A stretch of DNA of 41,806 nt from Oligoflexales bacterium (GTDB lineage Bacteria > Bdellovibrionota_B > Oligoflexia > Oligoflexales > RGVZ01): the NCBI GenBank assembly GCA_947468665.1, contig CANILH010000021.1, positions 1 to 41,806 on the forward strand, in the 5' to 3' direction. Of this stretch, positions 26,827 to 34,205 are shown in pieces (the stretch's first letter is position 1; each line of letters begins with the position of its first letter). The position numbers and the translations under genes are program-made. The notes under the pieces were generated by a model. The model ran no database searches, had not been told where the DNA came from, and saw nothing but the letters and a program-made list of their open reading frames with translations.

Positions 26827-27260
26827 AGGTCGGGGTCCTCATTTAGATTGGTTTCACTGAGGCGGTAGGTGTAGTTTGGTGTGTCTGGTTTTTCCTCATC
26901 CGAATTTCTTAGATAAAGCTCAGCCACTGGCATAAGTGACCTGATGTCGAGACAATGATCCGACGTGATCTCAAATTCTGCGGCGTAGCGTGCGGTGATG
27001 GATTTTCTAAAAAAGCTATCCGTAACGCCGAAGAGCTTCCTGGACCGGGGGTGTTTCACGACCTGCTGTAAAGCAAAGGCGTGAAAGTTTGTGATGGCCG
27101 CAAGGGCCCGTCCGCAGGCATTGGCCTTGTATTCTGACACCCAAAGAGACCTTGAAATCTGATGGTTGCGGTCAGATATTTTTAGCAGGGCTAAGCAGGT
27201 CCAGGCAAATAGCCCCAATCCAAAAACAATACTGATAAAAGCGCTAAACGACTGGCTCAC
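26817..27260 (-). CDS. First gene of the secretin-like operon, single-pass protein
   Basis: A 147-residue protein that starts with GTG at 27260, preceded by AAAGGAG seven bases upstream. It has one N-terminal membrane helix (FISIVFGLGLFAWTCLALLKI), then a helical region (SEYKANACGRALAAITNFHAFALQQVVKH) and a polar C-terminus ending DLWK. No family is recognised; the topology is that of TadE-like minor pilins. The first bases and the whole upstream region are repeated 940 bp further up, beyond the HigBA-type module. It is the leader of four overlapping genes, so it probably sets expression of the secretin-like cassette. Confidence 0.55.
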   Translation of the reverse strand: MSQSFSAFISIVFGLGLFAWTCLALLKISDRNHQISRSLWVSEYKANACGRALAAITNFHAFALQQVVKHPRSRKLFGVTDSFFRKSITARYAAEFEITSDHCLDIRSLMPVAELYLRNSDEEKPDTPNYTYRLSETNLNEDPDLWK

Positions 27261-27417
27261 GGTAGTCTCCTTTAGGGGGACGTTATGAGCTCAATCAAAC
27301 CATTTTAATTGGATGACCGCCAACGACATGAGTGCGCGCTAATTCTGGGAGGCATTAAAAAGACTCCGGGAATTACAGGCAGTAAGTAAGATTTCCACAG
27401 GCTTGAACTGTCGGTGA
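27253..27417. repeat. Direct repeat, copy 1 (upstream region of the secretin-like operon)
   Basis: Runs from ggctcacggtagtctcc to cttgaactgtcggtga and is repeated at 28193-28358 with few differences (for example gacatgagtgcgcgc against gacttgagcgcgcgc). The repeat carries the ribosome site and first codons of the operon's lead gene. The 940-bp spacing exactly brackets the toxin-antitoxin module. Confidence 0.85.
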
Positions 27418-27499
27418 CAGACGTCATGACGCGCCATCATTGTTCTGGACTAATATTTCGGGACATTTTTGGGGTCGGCAATCGGAACGCGCTCCGTTT

Positions 27500-27847
27500 T
27501 TAAGACGCGACTCGTACCTGGACGCGAAGTCCTGACTCATCCACTAAAGTCTGTAACGCTAACTGGATAAATACAACTTCCGGTTGACCAAGCGCTCTGG
27601 CAAACGCTACGGCCTTGAGAAGGCTTACAGATCGTCGTCCTTTTTCGATATCATTGAGGTGTTGGCGAGGTATGCTTAACACTCTCGCGAACTCCGCTTG
27701 GGAGATCTCGTCAGACAGGCGAAGAGCGGCTAGAGCTCGCCCGATATTAAGTGGACCACCAGTAAGTCGTTGTAAGATTACTTCTGAGTCTTTTGATCCA
27801 GGTGCTTTCTTCCTGGCGGGTGGCTTTTGTTTTTTCTTAATATTCAT
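27500..27847 (-). CDS. HigA-like XRE antitoxin
   Basis: A 115-residue DNA-binding antitoxin. A basic Lys-rich tail precedes LTGGPLNIGRALAALRLSDEISQAEFARVLSIPRQHLNDIEKGRRSV, a standard helix-turn-helix of the XRE family, and the C-terminal part (FIQLALQTLVDESGLRVQVRV) would bind the toxin. Toxin and antitoxin genes overlap by 11 bases, with the toxin first, as in HigBA. It is homologous over nearly its whole length to the antitoxin at 34391-34726. It would repress the promoter carrying the ACCCA/TGGGT palindrome upstream of the toxin gene. Confidence 0.88.
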   Translation of the reverse strand: MNIKKKQKPPARKKAPGSKDSEVILQRLTGGPLNIGRALAALRLSDEISQAEFARVLSIPRQHLNDIEKGRRSVSLLKAVAFARALGQPEVVFIQLALQTLVDESGLRVQVRVAS

Positions 27848-28118
27848 GATTATTTACCTCAACAACTCTCACGAATGTTACAGTGCCATCCGAAGTGACT
27901 TCATAAATTGCCCGATAAGACTTATTTAAACGAATTGATCGTTGACCCCTGTGGTTTCCAATGAGTTTTTCATCATGGTAGCCGGGAATCTCTCGAACTT
28001 TTCCCAAGCCAATGTCTTCCACGGACCGTTTCCAAAGATAGAATTTATCCACAATAAAAAATGGTAGTCGTCGAAGTTGTTTGACGGCCAACGCTGAGAT
28101 TTTAACGTGGTTAATCAA
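27837..28118 (-). CDS. HigB/RelE-family mRNA interferase toxin
   Basis: The toxin would cleave mRNA at the ribosome, blocking translation when its antitoxin is lost. The ORF track starts at a TTG that is really the -35 box of the promoter. The likely start is the TTG at 28118 (LINHVKISALAVKQLRRLP), with GGAAGG five bases upstream, giving about 93 residues, the normal size. Family features are the N-terminal KISxxAxKQLRRLP helix, GYHDEKLIGNHRGQRSIRLNKSYRAIYEV, and the C-terminal VEVNNHEY. It overlaps its antitoxin by 11 bases. Confidence 0.88.
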   Translation of the reverse strand: MINHVKISALAVKQLRRLPFFIVDKFYLWKRSVEDIGLGKVREIPGYHDEKLIGNHRGQRSIRLNKSYRAIYEVTSDGTVTFVRVVEVNNHEY

Positions 28119-28134
28119 GCGGGCCTTCCCTGTA

Positions 28135-28163
28135 TATGTACCCACAAATTGGGTACATGTCAA
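28135..28163 (-). promoter_or_regulatory. Sigma-70-like promoter of the HigBA-type module
   Basis: On the - strand TTGACA is followed after exactly 17 bases by TACATA. The -35 lies where the ORF track placed the toxin start, which is why I moved the start downstream. The operator palindrome fills the spacer. Confidence 0.8.
28136..28158. promoter_or_regulatory. Operator palindrome of the HigBA-type module
   Basis: ATGTACCCA-caaat-TGGGTACAT is a perfect 9-bp inverted repeat that spans the -35 to -10 spacer and overlaps the -10. Binding there by the XRE antitoxin would block RNA polymerase, the usual autoregulation of such modules. Confidence 0.8.
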
Positions 28164-28192
28164 CTGGTTTTGTTGTAAATGAGTTGCGCGGC

Positions 28193-28358
28193 TGGTTCAC
28201 GGTAGTCTCCTTTATGGGGACGTTATGAGCTCAATCAGACCATTTTAAATGGATGACCGCCAACGACTTGAGCGCGCGCCTATTCGTGATAGGCGTTAAC
28301 AAGACTCGCATAATTTCGGGTGTTAGGCGAGATTTCCACAGGCTTGAACTGTCGGTGA
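28193..28358. repeat. Direct repeat, copy 2 (flanks the TA module)
   Basis: Second copy of the 165-bp segment, running from ggttcacggtagtctcc to cttgaactgtcggtga. It keeps a ribosome site and a GTG followed by codons for N-Q, like the real gene start (M-S-Q) in copy 1. It also contains the hairpin cgcctat-tcgtg-ataggcg, absent in that form from copy 1. It sits between the HigBA-type and AbrB/PIN modules. Confidence 0.85.
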
Positions 28359-28409
28359 AGGAAGGTTGTACAAACATCTAACCAAGTATCCTTAAACACA
28401 GTCTGGGTG

Positions 28410-28438
28410 TTGACGGGGAGTGGCGCATGAGCTACAAT
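28410..28438 (+). promoter_or_regulatory. Sigma-70-like promoter of the AbrB/PIN module
   Basis: TTGACG, a 17-base spacer, then TACAAT. It lies 59 bp before the antitoxin ATG and its -10 runs into the palindromic operator. Confidence 0.8.
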
Positions 28439-28453
28439 TACAATTGTATTTGT
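28434..28453. promoter_or_regulatory. Palindromic operator of the AbrB/PIN module
   Basis: ACAATTACAATTGTATTTGT is a near-perfect palindrome around the perfect core TACAATTGTA (28439-28448), with one mismatch per arm. It covers the -10 and likely transcription start, a suitable site for AbrB-type antitoxin autorepression. Confidence 0.75.
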
Positions 28454-28496
28454 ATTTTATGCGCGCGAATTCGAATGACCTTGGAGACTGAATCAA

Positions 28497-28757
28497 ATGG
28501 CTGCCCCGAAGAAATTCACCTCGAAAATCGCCGCAAACGGCCAGGTTGTCGTTCCTAAAGAACTGCGGGACTTACTTAGTTTGAAGGGCGGAGATTCTAT
28601 AGTCTTCATAGCGGAAGAGACAGGGACTGGCATGATCAGGATTGAGTTAAAAAAACCCACAAAATCCTTCAAAAACATGCTGGGACTTTTTTCAGACCTC
28701 AAGGGACGTTCAACGGCGAAAATTCTCCGTGAGCTTGACGACGAGGAAATGCCATGA
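28497..28757 (+). CDS. AbrB/SpoVT-type antitoxin
   Basis: An 86-residue antitoxin with the swapped-hairpin AbrB domain at 7-55: FTSKIAANGQVVVPKELRDLLSLKGGDSIVFIAEETGTGMIRIEL. The motif NGQVVVPKELRDLL is the classic DNA-binding signature of MazE/AbrB/VapB-like proteins. The C-terminal MLGLFSDLKGRSTAKILRELDDEEMP would bind and inhibit the toxin. It overlaps the PIN toxin gene by ATGA (28754). GGAGAC precedes the ATG. The promoter overlaps a palindrome, consistent with self-repression. Confidence 0.9.
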   Translation: MAAPKKFTSKIAANGQVVVPKELRDLLSLKGGDSIVFIAEETGTGMIRIELKKPTKSFKNMLGLFSDLKGRSTAKILRELDDEEMP

Positions 28758-29203
28758 TTATTCTGGACTCCTGCGCGGTGCTTGATATTGTTTTTGGAGA
28801 GGCGCAGGCGACGAGCCTGACAGAATTTCTTGATCGAGAACAGGCCAACGGACGAGACATCGTCTTTCTTCCGCTCACGGTTCTTGAAAGCTTCTCAGTA
28901 GTGGCTGTGAGATTTAAAGAAGGAAAATCGAAAATCCACGATCTGGATTACTACCTGGGCATTATCCGGGATTTTGGCTCGGTCACGACTCTGGGCGATC
29001 TGTCTTCTGACATTATTGTAGAGTCGGCTAAAATCAAGGCGACACATGCCGCGAGCATGGTCGATTGCTACCTTATCGCAAACGCGGTCGCCCGAGGTGC
29101 TGAGATTATAACGGCTGACCAGGAGATCTTAAAATTTCGCTCAAAAAGCTCCAAGACCAGAAAAATAAACAAAAAATTCTCCGGCATTAAATGGCCTAAA
29201 TAG
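28754..29203 (+). CDS. PIN-domain toxin (VapC-like)
   Basis: A 149-residue PIN ribonuclease. The first acidic ligand is in MIILDSCAVLDIVFGE (Asp5), a second in PLTVLESFSVVAV, and the third group is HAASMVDCYLIANAVARGAEIITADQEI, with Asp in MVDCYL and ITAD. These four acidic positions coordinate the divalent metal that cuts RNA. Start overlaps the antitoxin stop. The C-terminus is Lys-rich (KSSKTRKINKKFSG). It is a type II toxin-antitoxin pair with its neighbour. The target RNA cannot be told from sequence. Confidence 0.9.
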   Translation: MIILDSCAVLDIVFGEAQATSLTEFLDREQANGRDIVFLPLTVLESFSVVAVRFKEGKSKIHDLDYYLGIIRDFGSVTTLGDLSSDIIVESAKIKATHAASMVDCYLIANAVARGAEIITADQEILKFRSKSSKTRKINKKFSGIKWPK

Positions 29204-29245
29204 GCAGGTCCAATGCTCGTCGGTAATTTTACAAAAATTAAATGA

Positions 29246-29261
29246 CATTTACGCGTAAATG
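29246..29261. repeat. Perfect 16-bp palindrome downstream of the PIN toxin
   Basis: CATTTACGCGTAAATG is a perfect palindrome in AT-rich noncoding sequence, with a further half-like aaatttacgt about 15 bp on. It could be an operator or a recombination site. The rest of 29204-29416 shows no gene. Confidence 0.5.
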
Positions 29262-29410
29262 ACAATTTTCAAAGTTAAATTTACGTAACGGCACACAGTG
29301 AGGCGCGTTTCTAGTACTCAGACCAATTAGACCTTTTTAATCGGTATGAGTTACAGAAAGTGACGCGAGTGGCTTTCAAAGCTCCATCTTACGCATTGAT
29401 TAATCGTCGA

Positions 29411-29490
29411 GCAGAACTCCGGCGTCGGAGCTGCCCGATCCGGCGGAGTAACGAAATAAAATTTTCACTAGGATGCTTAGTTGTCGCCAT
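29411..29490. repeat. 80-bp repeat, copy 1 (carries a terminator)
   Basis: Nearly the same sequence occurs at 29934-30013 (caaaactccggcgtcggagctgcc... to gtcgccat), where it includes the stop region of the alcohol dehydrogenase. This copy contains the hairpin at 29417-29448, in - strand order after the VOC pseudogene. It probably arose by duplication from the dehydrogenase 3' end. Confidence 0.75.
29417..29448 (-). terminator. Candidate terminator after the VOC pseudogene
   Basis: CTCCG and CGGAG arms enclose a GC-rich loop and are followed on the - strand by TTCTGC. It is a degraded copy of the better hairpin at 29941-29972. Confidence 0.45.
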
Positions 29491-29511
29491 TTGTGCGATG
29501 ACACGAAGTCG

Positions 29512-29893
29512 CTACCTGCTCTTGTAATTTCTTCCCCGACCGCCTTTGGTCATGTCGAGTATGCTCCAAACATGTTTGAGCGGGTCTCGGATAACGGCGC
29601 ACTTCCCGATGGGGATGTCAAACGGTTGGACGAGAACGTCGCATCCATTCTGGCATAAATGAGTCACGGCCTGTATCACGTCATCAACAAGACTAATTGA
29701 CGTCGACCTCCACCGGTATTGCCTCGATGCAGTGCAATACAAGCTCTGTCCCGCGGTCGCCCTCAGGAAACCTCATGCCAATCGACTGTTCGTCTTCCCA
29801 GATGGGAGTCATACCAAAGACCCGTTGGTAATATTTGGCAGCTTCCCAGGGGTCAGCCACCTTAATCATCACACAGTCGATTTGTTTGAACAT
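29512..29893 (-). pseudogene. VOC (glyoxalase/bleomycin-resistance-like) protein, frameshifted
   Basis: The N-terminal half lies in one frame (29893-29693: MFKQIDCVMIKVADPWEAAKYYQRVFGMTPIWEDEQSIGMRFPEG...ELVLHCIEAIPVEVDVN stop). The C-terminal half lies in another (29742-29512: SLVDDVIQAVTHLCQNGCDVLVQPFDIPIGKCAVIRDPLKHVWSILDMTKG). Together they make a complete single-domain VOC fold of about 125 residues. The break is at gtcaattagtctt, and removing one T joins the halves as EVDVNSLVDDV. VOC proteins bind metal and small molecules or antibiotics. A sequencing error is an alternative explanation. The gene follows the alcohol dehydrogenase on the same strand. Confidence 0.8.
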
Positions 29894-29933
29894 CTTCGGA
29901 TACTTTGGATGCTGACGCGGCGATCAAGCAATG

Positions 29934-30013
29934 AGCAAAACTCCGGCGTCGGAGCTGCCCGAGTCGCCGGAGTAACGAAATAAATTTTCACTAAGCTACT
30001 TAATCGTCGCCAT
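29934..30013. repeat. 80-bp repeat, copy 2 (dehydrogenase 3' end and terminator)
   Basis: The partner of 29411-29490. It spans the last codons of the alcohol dehydrogenase gene and the adjacent terminator hairpin. Identity between copies is high, with a few substitutions and one-base gaps. Confidence 0.75.
29941..29972 (-). terminator. Terminator of the alcohol dehydrogenase gene
   Basis: On the - strand CTCCGGCG and CGCCGGAG pair perfectly over 8 bp around a 16-base loop and are followed by TTTTGC. This is a plausible intrinsic terminator 24 bases after the stop. Confidence 0.6.
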
Positions 30014-31042
30014 ATCAATTACAAACCGGTAGCGGACGTCACTTTTGAGGACGCGTTCATAGGCTTCGTTGACTTTGCTGATGGGGATTACCTCAATGTC
30101 AGAGCCGAGATTGTGCTTGCCGCAAAAATCCAGCATCTCCTGTGTCTCAGCGATGCCGCCAATCAATGATCCGGCGAGGCTGCGGCGTCCCATGACCAGA
30201 GGGAACGCGTGAACGGGTGTTGGTTTTTCGGGAATGCCGACGACGACCATGGTGCCGTCGACTTTTAAAAGTCCAAGGTAAGCGTTCCAGTCGAGGTCGG
30301 CTGATACGGTGTTAATAATCAGATCGAAATGTCCCGCGAGTTTTTTGAATGTCGACTCATCTGAGGTCGCGTAGTAGTGATCTGCCCCTAGCTTTTTGCC
30401 GTCCGCTTGTTTTTTGAGGGATTGGCTTAAAACGGTGACCTCAGCACCCATGGCGTGAGCGATTTTTACTCCCATGTGGCCAAGTCCACCAAGGCCAATA
30501 ATGGCAACTTTTTTGCCCGGGCCGCAGTTCCAGTGTCTCAGTGGAGAGTAAAGTGTAATGCCAGCACATAGAAGAGGAGCTGCTTTGTCGAGCGGGATAT
30601 TCGCGGGGATTCTTAAAACGTAGTTTTCATTCGCGACGATGTGATTTGAGTAGCCACCATAAGTGGGGGTCTTACCGTCGCGCTCAAGTGAATTATACGT
30701 GCCGGTCATTCCTTCCTGGCAAAATTGCTCAAGGCCTTGTTTGCACGATGAGCATGTCCGGCAGGAGTCCACGAAGCAGCCAACACCCACGTGGTCTCCG
30801 ACTTTATATTTGGTCACCTTTGGACCGACGCGGGTCACAACGCCTGCGATCTCGTGACCGGGAACCATGGGGAATGTTGCCCCGCCCCACTCGTCACGGG
30901 CTTGGTGGATATCTGAGTGACAGATTCCGCAAAACTTAATGTCGATCGCCACATCGTGAGCTCCAGGCTCCCGACGCTCAAATGTGAATGGTACAAGTGG
31001 TGTGGTGGCTGATTTAGCGGCGTATCCAAGGGTGTGTGTCAT
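29996..31042 (-). CDS. Zinc-dependent NAD(P) alcohol dehydrogenase (cinnamyl-alcohol/YahK type)
   Basis: A cytoplasmic medium-chain dehydrogenase that reduces aldehydes or oxidises alcohols. Catalytic zinc ligands are in FCGICHSD (Cys38) and PGHE (His62, Glu63), with a further Cys at 153-like position in LLCAGIT. Structural zinc ligands are C94, C97, C100 and C108 ([16 protein letters not shown]). The coenzyme fold is [15 protein letters not shown]. The overall layout ([34 protein letters not shown]) is that of the cinnamyl-alcohol dehydrogenase/YahK subgroup, usually NADPH-dependent. The physiological substrate is unknown. It is followed by its own terminator. Confidence 0.93.
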   Translation of the reverse strand: MTHTLGYAAKSATTPLVPFTFERREPGAHDVAIDIKFCGICHSDIHQARDEWGGATFPMVPGHEIAGVVTRVGPKVTKYKVGDHVGVGCFVDSCRTCSSCKQGLEQFCQEGMTGTYNSLERDGKTPTYGGYSNHIVANENYVLRIPANIPLDKAAPLLCAGITLYSPLRHWNCGPGKKVAIIGLGGLGHMGVKIAHAMGAEVTVLSQSLKKQADGKKLGADHYYATSDESTFKKLAGHFDLIINTVSADLDWNAYLGLLKVDGTMVVVGIPEKPTPVHAFPLVMGRRSLAGSLIGGIAETQEMLDFCGKHNLGSDIEVIPISKVNEAYERVLKSDVRYRFVIDMATIK

Positions 31043-31147
31043 GATGAACCTCCAGGTTATGGTGGGATTATATGCGAATATTTGGTTTTAGGACAGACTG
31101 AATCATGTTAGAATTTCCAACTCTATTCTGATTACCGGAGTTTTTAA

Positions 31148-32143
31148 TTGATGCGTTTTTGCGCGATATTTTTTGTGGTCATAGCGGCGAGTCTCACCGC
31201 GTGTAAGAGTCCGCGCACTGGCGAGTACAGCCAGACCGTTGGCGCTCCGGATGGTGCCGGGCTTGACGACATTAAGTCTCACGGACGAATTGAAAGTACT
31301 CGGGCGATCCGGTTCGGTTTAGATGAGTTCTCCGGGATGGATAGCGTTATCGATCCACGAACCGGCAAAGTTACCATTTTCGGAGTTGGAGACGGGGGCT
31401 TTGAGATCATCGCGTCGGAATTTTCGCGTGATTTCACAGGAGGGACCTCAAACACGGCCCAATTAAAGAAGCTTGTTCCCCGTAATGGTGATGGATCTCA
31501 ATGGGAGGGGATTTCCGCGGACGCTAATGGGCTATTATTTGTCCTGGAGGAATCCCCTGGTACTGTTCACGTTTTTGATTCCTCGGCGAAACGCCTGATT
31601 CAAACCATCACGCTCGATTACAAACATGAGGGTTTGCGGGCAGGTGATTTTGAGGAAAACTCGCTAGGAGAGGGCATAGCTCTACTTCAAAATGGGCACA
31701 TACTCATATTAAAAGAGAAAGACCCCGCCATGCTGATTGAGTTTGGCCCGGATGGAGACGAGCCTTACGGCGTGTCACCTGAAACTTTGATCGCAAAACG
31801 AGAGCCGTTTGCGTTGTCAGCTGGAGAAAAAATTAAATATAAGCCTCTTAAGTGGTGGCGTTTTACAGATAAATCCAGGTCGTTCATGCAGGATTTGAGT
31901 GAACTTGCTGTAGGTCCTGATGGTATTCTTTATGCTTTGAGTGATGAAAGCAACAGACTTGCCAGGCTTGAGAGTCGCCTTCGAGTTAAAGAGGACAAGG
32001 TGAATATTAAAGCGTACTGGGATCTTCCAAAATCAATGGAGCATCCCGAGGCATTGACGTTTATAGGTAACGCACCAGTCGTCGGCGTCGACACGAAAAA
32101 CGGCAGGGAAAACCTCTTTGTTTTTGGGCCGTTACCGGAGTGA
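31148..32143 (+). CDS. Lipoprotein with SdiA-regulated-like beta-propeller
   Basis: A 331-residue lipoprotein: the signal peptide ends LTAC (lipobox LTA-C), so Cys19 would be lipidated and the protein anchored at the outer or inner membrane. The body has repeated strands like SdiA-regulated and esterase-like phytase proteins: FSGMDSVIDPRTGKVTIFGVGDGG, WEGISADANGLLFVLEESPGTVHVFD, GIALLQNGHILILKEKDPAMLIEFG, LSELAVGPDGILYALSDESNRLARLE. That points to a propeller fold. No catalytic residues can be assigned. The tandem ATGs at the start leave a one-codon choice. It precedes another lipoprotein on the same strand, whose own promoter lies between. Confidence 0.75.
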   Translation: MMRFCAIFFVVIAASLTACKSPRTGEYSQTVGAPDGAGLDDIKSHGRIESTRAIRFGLDEFSGMDSVIDPRTGKVTIFGVGDGGFEIIASEFSRDFTGGTSNTAQLKKLVPRNGDGSQWEGISADANGLLFVLEESPGTVHVFDSSAKRLIQTITLDYKHEGLRAGDFEENSLGEGIALLQNGHILILKEKDPAMLIEFGPDGDEPYGVSPETLIAKREPFALSAGEKIKYKPLKWWRFTDKSRSFMQDLSELAVGPDGILYALSDESNRLARLESRLRVKEDKVNIKAYWDLPKSMEHPEALTFIGNAPVVGVDTKNGRENLFVFGPLPE

Positions 32144-32192
32144 CATGAGCGCTCAGCGCGGGTATCAGCAACTCTGCCGGTAATGCTTCGTC

Positions 32193-32221
32193 TTGACATT
32201 ATATGTGCATTCTATTAGATA
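32193..32221 (+). promoter_or_regulatory. Sigma-70-like promoter of the S41 peptidase gene
   Basis: TTGACA, a 17-base spacer, then TAGATA. It starts 76 bp before the ATG, so the peptidase gene has its own promoter downstream of the lipoprotein gene. Confidence 0.75.
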
Positions 32222-32268
32222 CGTCCTGATTCTATCGGCCATTTTGACGTTGTAGCAGGAGTTTTAAT

Positions 32269-34110
32269 ATGAAGTCTATAATTATACCAATATTGGCAGT
32301 CGCTGGTTTGTTCACCTCCTGCGGAGCACAGAAGGCGCCCAAACAAGCGTCTCGCTTAGCAGATGAGTTCTCGGGTGACCATTTTTACTATCTGACGGCT
32401 GAAGACCGCGTAAAAATTCTGACCGATCTTCGCGATATGGTTCTAGATAACTATGTTTTGCTTTCTATTAAATCCAGTCTTGGCATCGTAACTGAGCCAC
32501 AGACACTTTTTGATGACGCGATGACCCGTGAGTCTCAGATCGACGCCAGTTCGTTGACGGATCCCCTCGATCAGGCTCGTTCTAATTTAAGATTTATTGA
32601 ACGGGCTGAGATAATCATCGCGAGTTTTAAGGATACCCATTTCAGTGGTCGTCCCGTTGTTGCCGCTCCCCAGATTTTGAACGGAATCACCCTTGCCCGC
32701 GTGGGCGCTGATGTTCGGGTTATCGCGAAAATTCCACAGGTCATCGCTTATGACGCGAGTCACGCGGCCGTACCGGCTGACTACGCGAAAATCACTCTGG
32801 GCAGTAAAGTTGTAAGTATTGATGGCCAGCCGGTAAATGACGCAGCCGCGGCTCTTCGCCCGTTGATGTCAGCTAGTACGCCTGAGTTCGGTGATAGCCG
32901 ATCAGTCATGGCACTGGCGCAAAGAAGCGTTAGCTACCCTGAGAATTCTTTTGCCGATTGGGAGTTCGCCGTCGAGGGTGCGCAGGAGCATGTTCTCGTG
33001 CGTCTTCCATATTTTTACGCGCCAGCTGCCGATCAACGCCCCGACGCCTTGTATTTTCTTAAGACCAAAGGCTTTCAGAAAATCGATGATTTAAAGCTCA
33101 CCTGGGACGATGCGACCGCGTCCTGGAATTATAGCCATGCGCTTCCGGTTGAGGGTTACAGCTCAACTGAGATTCCTCAGGGCATGGTAGGGGCTACGAC
33201 TTGGGTCAGTGTCGACAAGGATAAAAATGGAGTTGTCTCGGGCGCGACGAGTATGCGTACGGGCTATATGATGCGTAGCGGCAAGGCTTATGGAGTGATT
33301 CAACTTTTTGAGTTCGTATCAGAAAAAGTCGCCCTCAAAGCTGACGCGCCGGAAGCGCAGCAAAAGGCTTACAAAGATCCAGTGGTCTCCTTCGTAAAAG
33401 ATCTTAAAGCTGCCGGTTTGCCGCTCATTCTTGATCTTCGAGTCAATGGTGGTGGTAATCCACTTAATTCGGTATCTGTTCTTGAGGCGGTCGCCAAAAC
33501 TGGCGAAACCTATCCGCCCAGTGTCAGAGCGCTTCGCGTTACGCGTATTATCCGCCAAATGATTGAATCTGGGGCTCTAGATCAGATTCCGCCTGTCGGG
33601 CACTACGATTATGATTACACGACAGTCGTGGAGCTTCGTAAAGCCATTGCCGACCACCGTGAATATACGTCAGCATTTACACTGACAGATGACATCAAAG
33701 CCTCTCCTGATGTCGGAGGCTACGATCAAAAAATGGTGGCTCTTGTAACTCCATTTTGTATCAGTGCCTGTGATGGTATGAGTACTCTTCTTAACACAGC
33801 AAAACGCGCGACAATTATTGGTACGCACACGAATGGCACTGGCGCTGGATTTATCGGGTCCGGGCCGTTTGAGGAGCTTGTCTGGCAAGATCGCTATAAG
33901 GTCATGAATCTCAGGATTCCAAATCGTCTTTTTGGACCAGGTGGATCAGTGGGCACTCATGTTTATGACACTCCCACCGCCTACGCGGATATGAACTCCG
34001 AGAACCGTCCGACGGTCGCTGATGTTACCTATGATTGGGCAATTGGTGATTACACGGGTAAGGGACAAGGGTGGTATCAGAAGGCTATGGATACGTTAGA
34101 TCAGCCTTAA
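32269..34110 (+). CDS. S41 family peptidase lipoprotein
   Basis: A 613-residue exported serine protease of the tail-specific (CtpA/Tsp) class. The signal ends LFTSC, giving a lipidated Cys. Residues about 165-215 (VPADYAKITLGSKVVSIDGQPVNDAAAAL) look like a PDZ domain that would select unstructured C-termini. The catalytic part has LPLILDLRVNGGGN and MVALVTPFCISACDGMSTLLNTAKRATIIGTHTNGTGAG, with the nucleophilic Ser in CISACD. Insertions make it longer than a standard Ctp. It is ended by a strong terminator and would process envelope proteins. Confidence 0.88.
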   Translation: MKSIIIPILAVAGLFTSCGAQKAPKQASRLADEFSGDHFYYLTAEDRVKILTDLRDMVLDNYVLLSIKSSLGIVTEPQTLFDDAMTRESQIDASSLTDPLDQARSNLRFIERAEIIIASFKDTHFSGRPVVAAPQILNGITLARVGADVRVIAKIPQVIAYDASHAAVPADYAKITLGSKVVSIDGQPVNDAAAALRPLMSASTPEFGDSRSVMALAQRSVSYPENSFADWEFAVEGAQEHVLVRLPYFYAPAADQRPDALYFLKTKGFQKIDDLKLTWDDATASWNYSHALPVEGYSSTEIPQGMVGATTWVSVDKDKNGVVSGATSMRTGYMMRSGKAYGVIQLFEFVSEKVALKADAPEAQQKAYKDPVVSFVKDLKAAGLPLILDLRVNGGGNPLNSVSVLEAVAKTGETYPPSVRALRVTRIIRQMIESGALDQIPPVGHYDYDYTTVVELRKAIADHREYTSAFTLTDDIKASPDVGGYDQKMVALVTPFCISACDGMSTLLNTAKRATIIGTHTNGTGAGFIGSGPFEELVWQDRYKVMNLRIPNRLFGPGGSVGTHVYDTPTAYADMNSENRPTVADVTYDWAIGDYTGKGQGWYQKAMDTLDQP

Positions 34111-34132
34111 CTCCCCGTAAGAGAATGAATTT

Positions 34133-34166
34133 AAAGAGCCGGTCACTGAGGTGGCCGGCTCTTTTT
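34133..34166 (+). terminator. Rho-independent terminator after the S41 peptidase
   Basis: AAAGAGCCGGTCAC and GTGGCCGGCTCTTT form a 14-bp stem (one T-G wobble) around TGAG, followed by a T run. The A-rich start allows use from both sides. Confidence 0.92.
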
Positions 34167-34205
34167 GCGTCTTGGGGCAAGGCATTCTTACCACTTGTCG
34201 CATAG

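Noticed and set aside
27261-28358. CRISPR array or tandem repeats
   Set aside because: Only two repeat copies 940 bp apart with a full TA module between; no short regular repeats or spacers.
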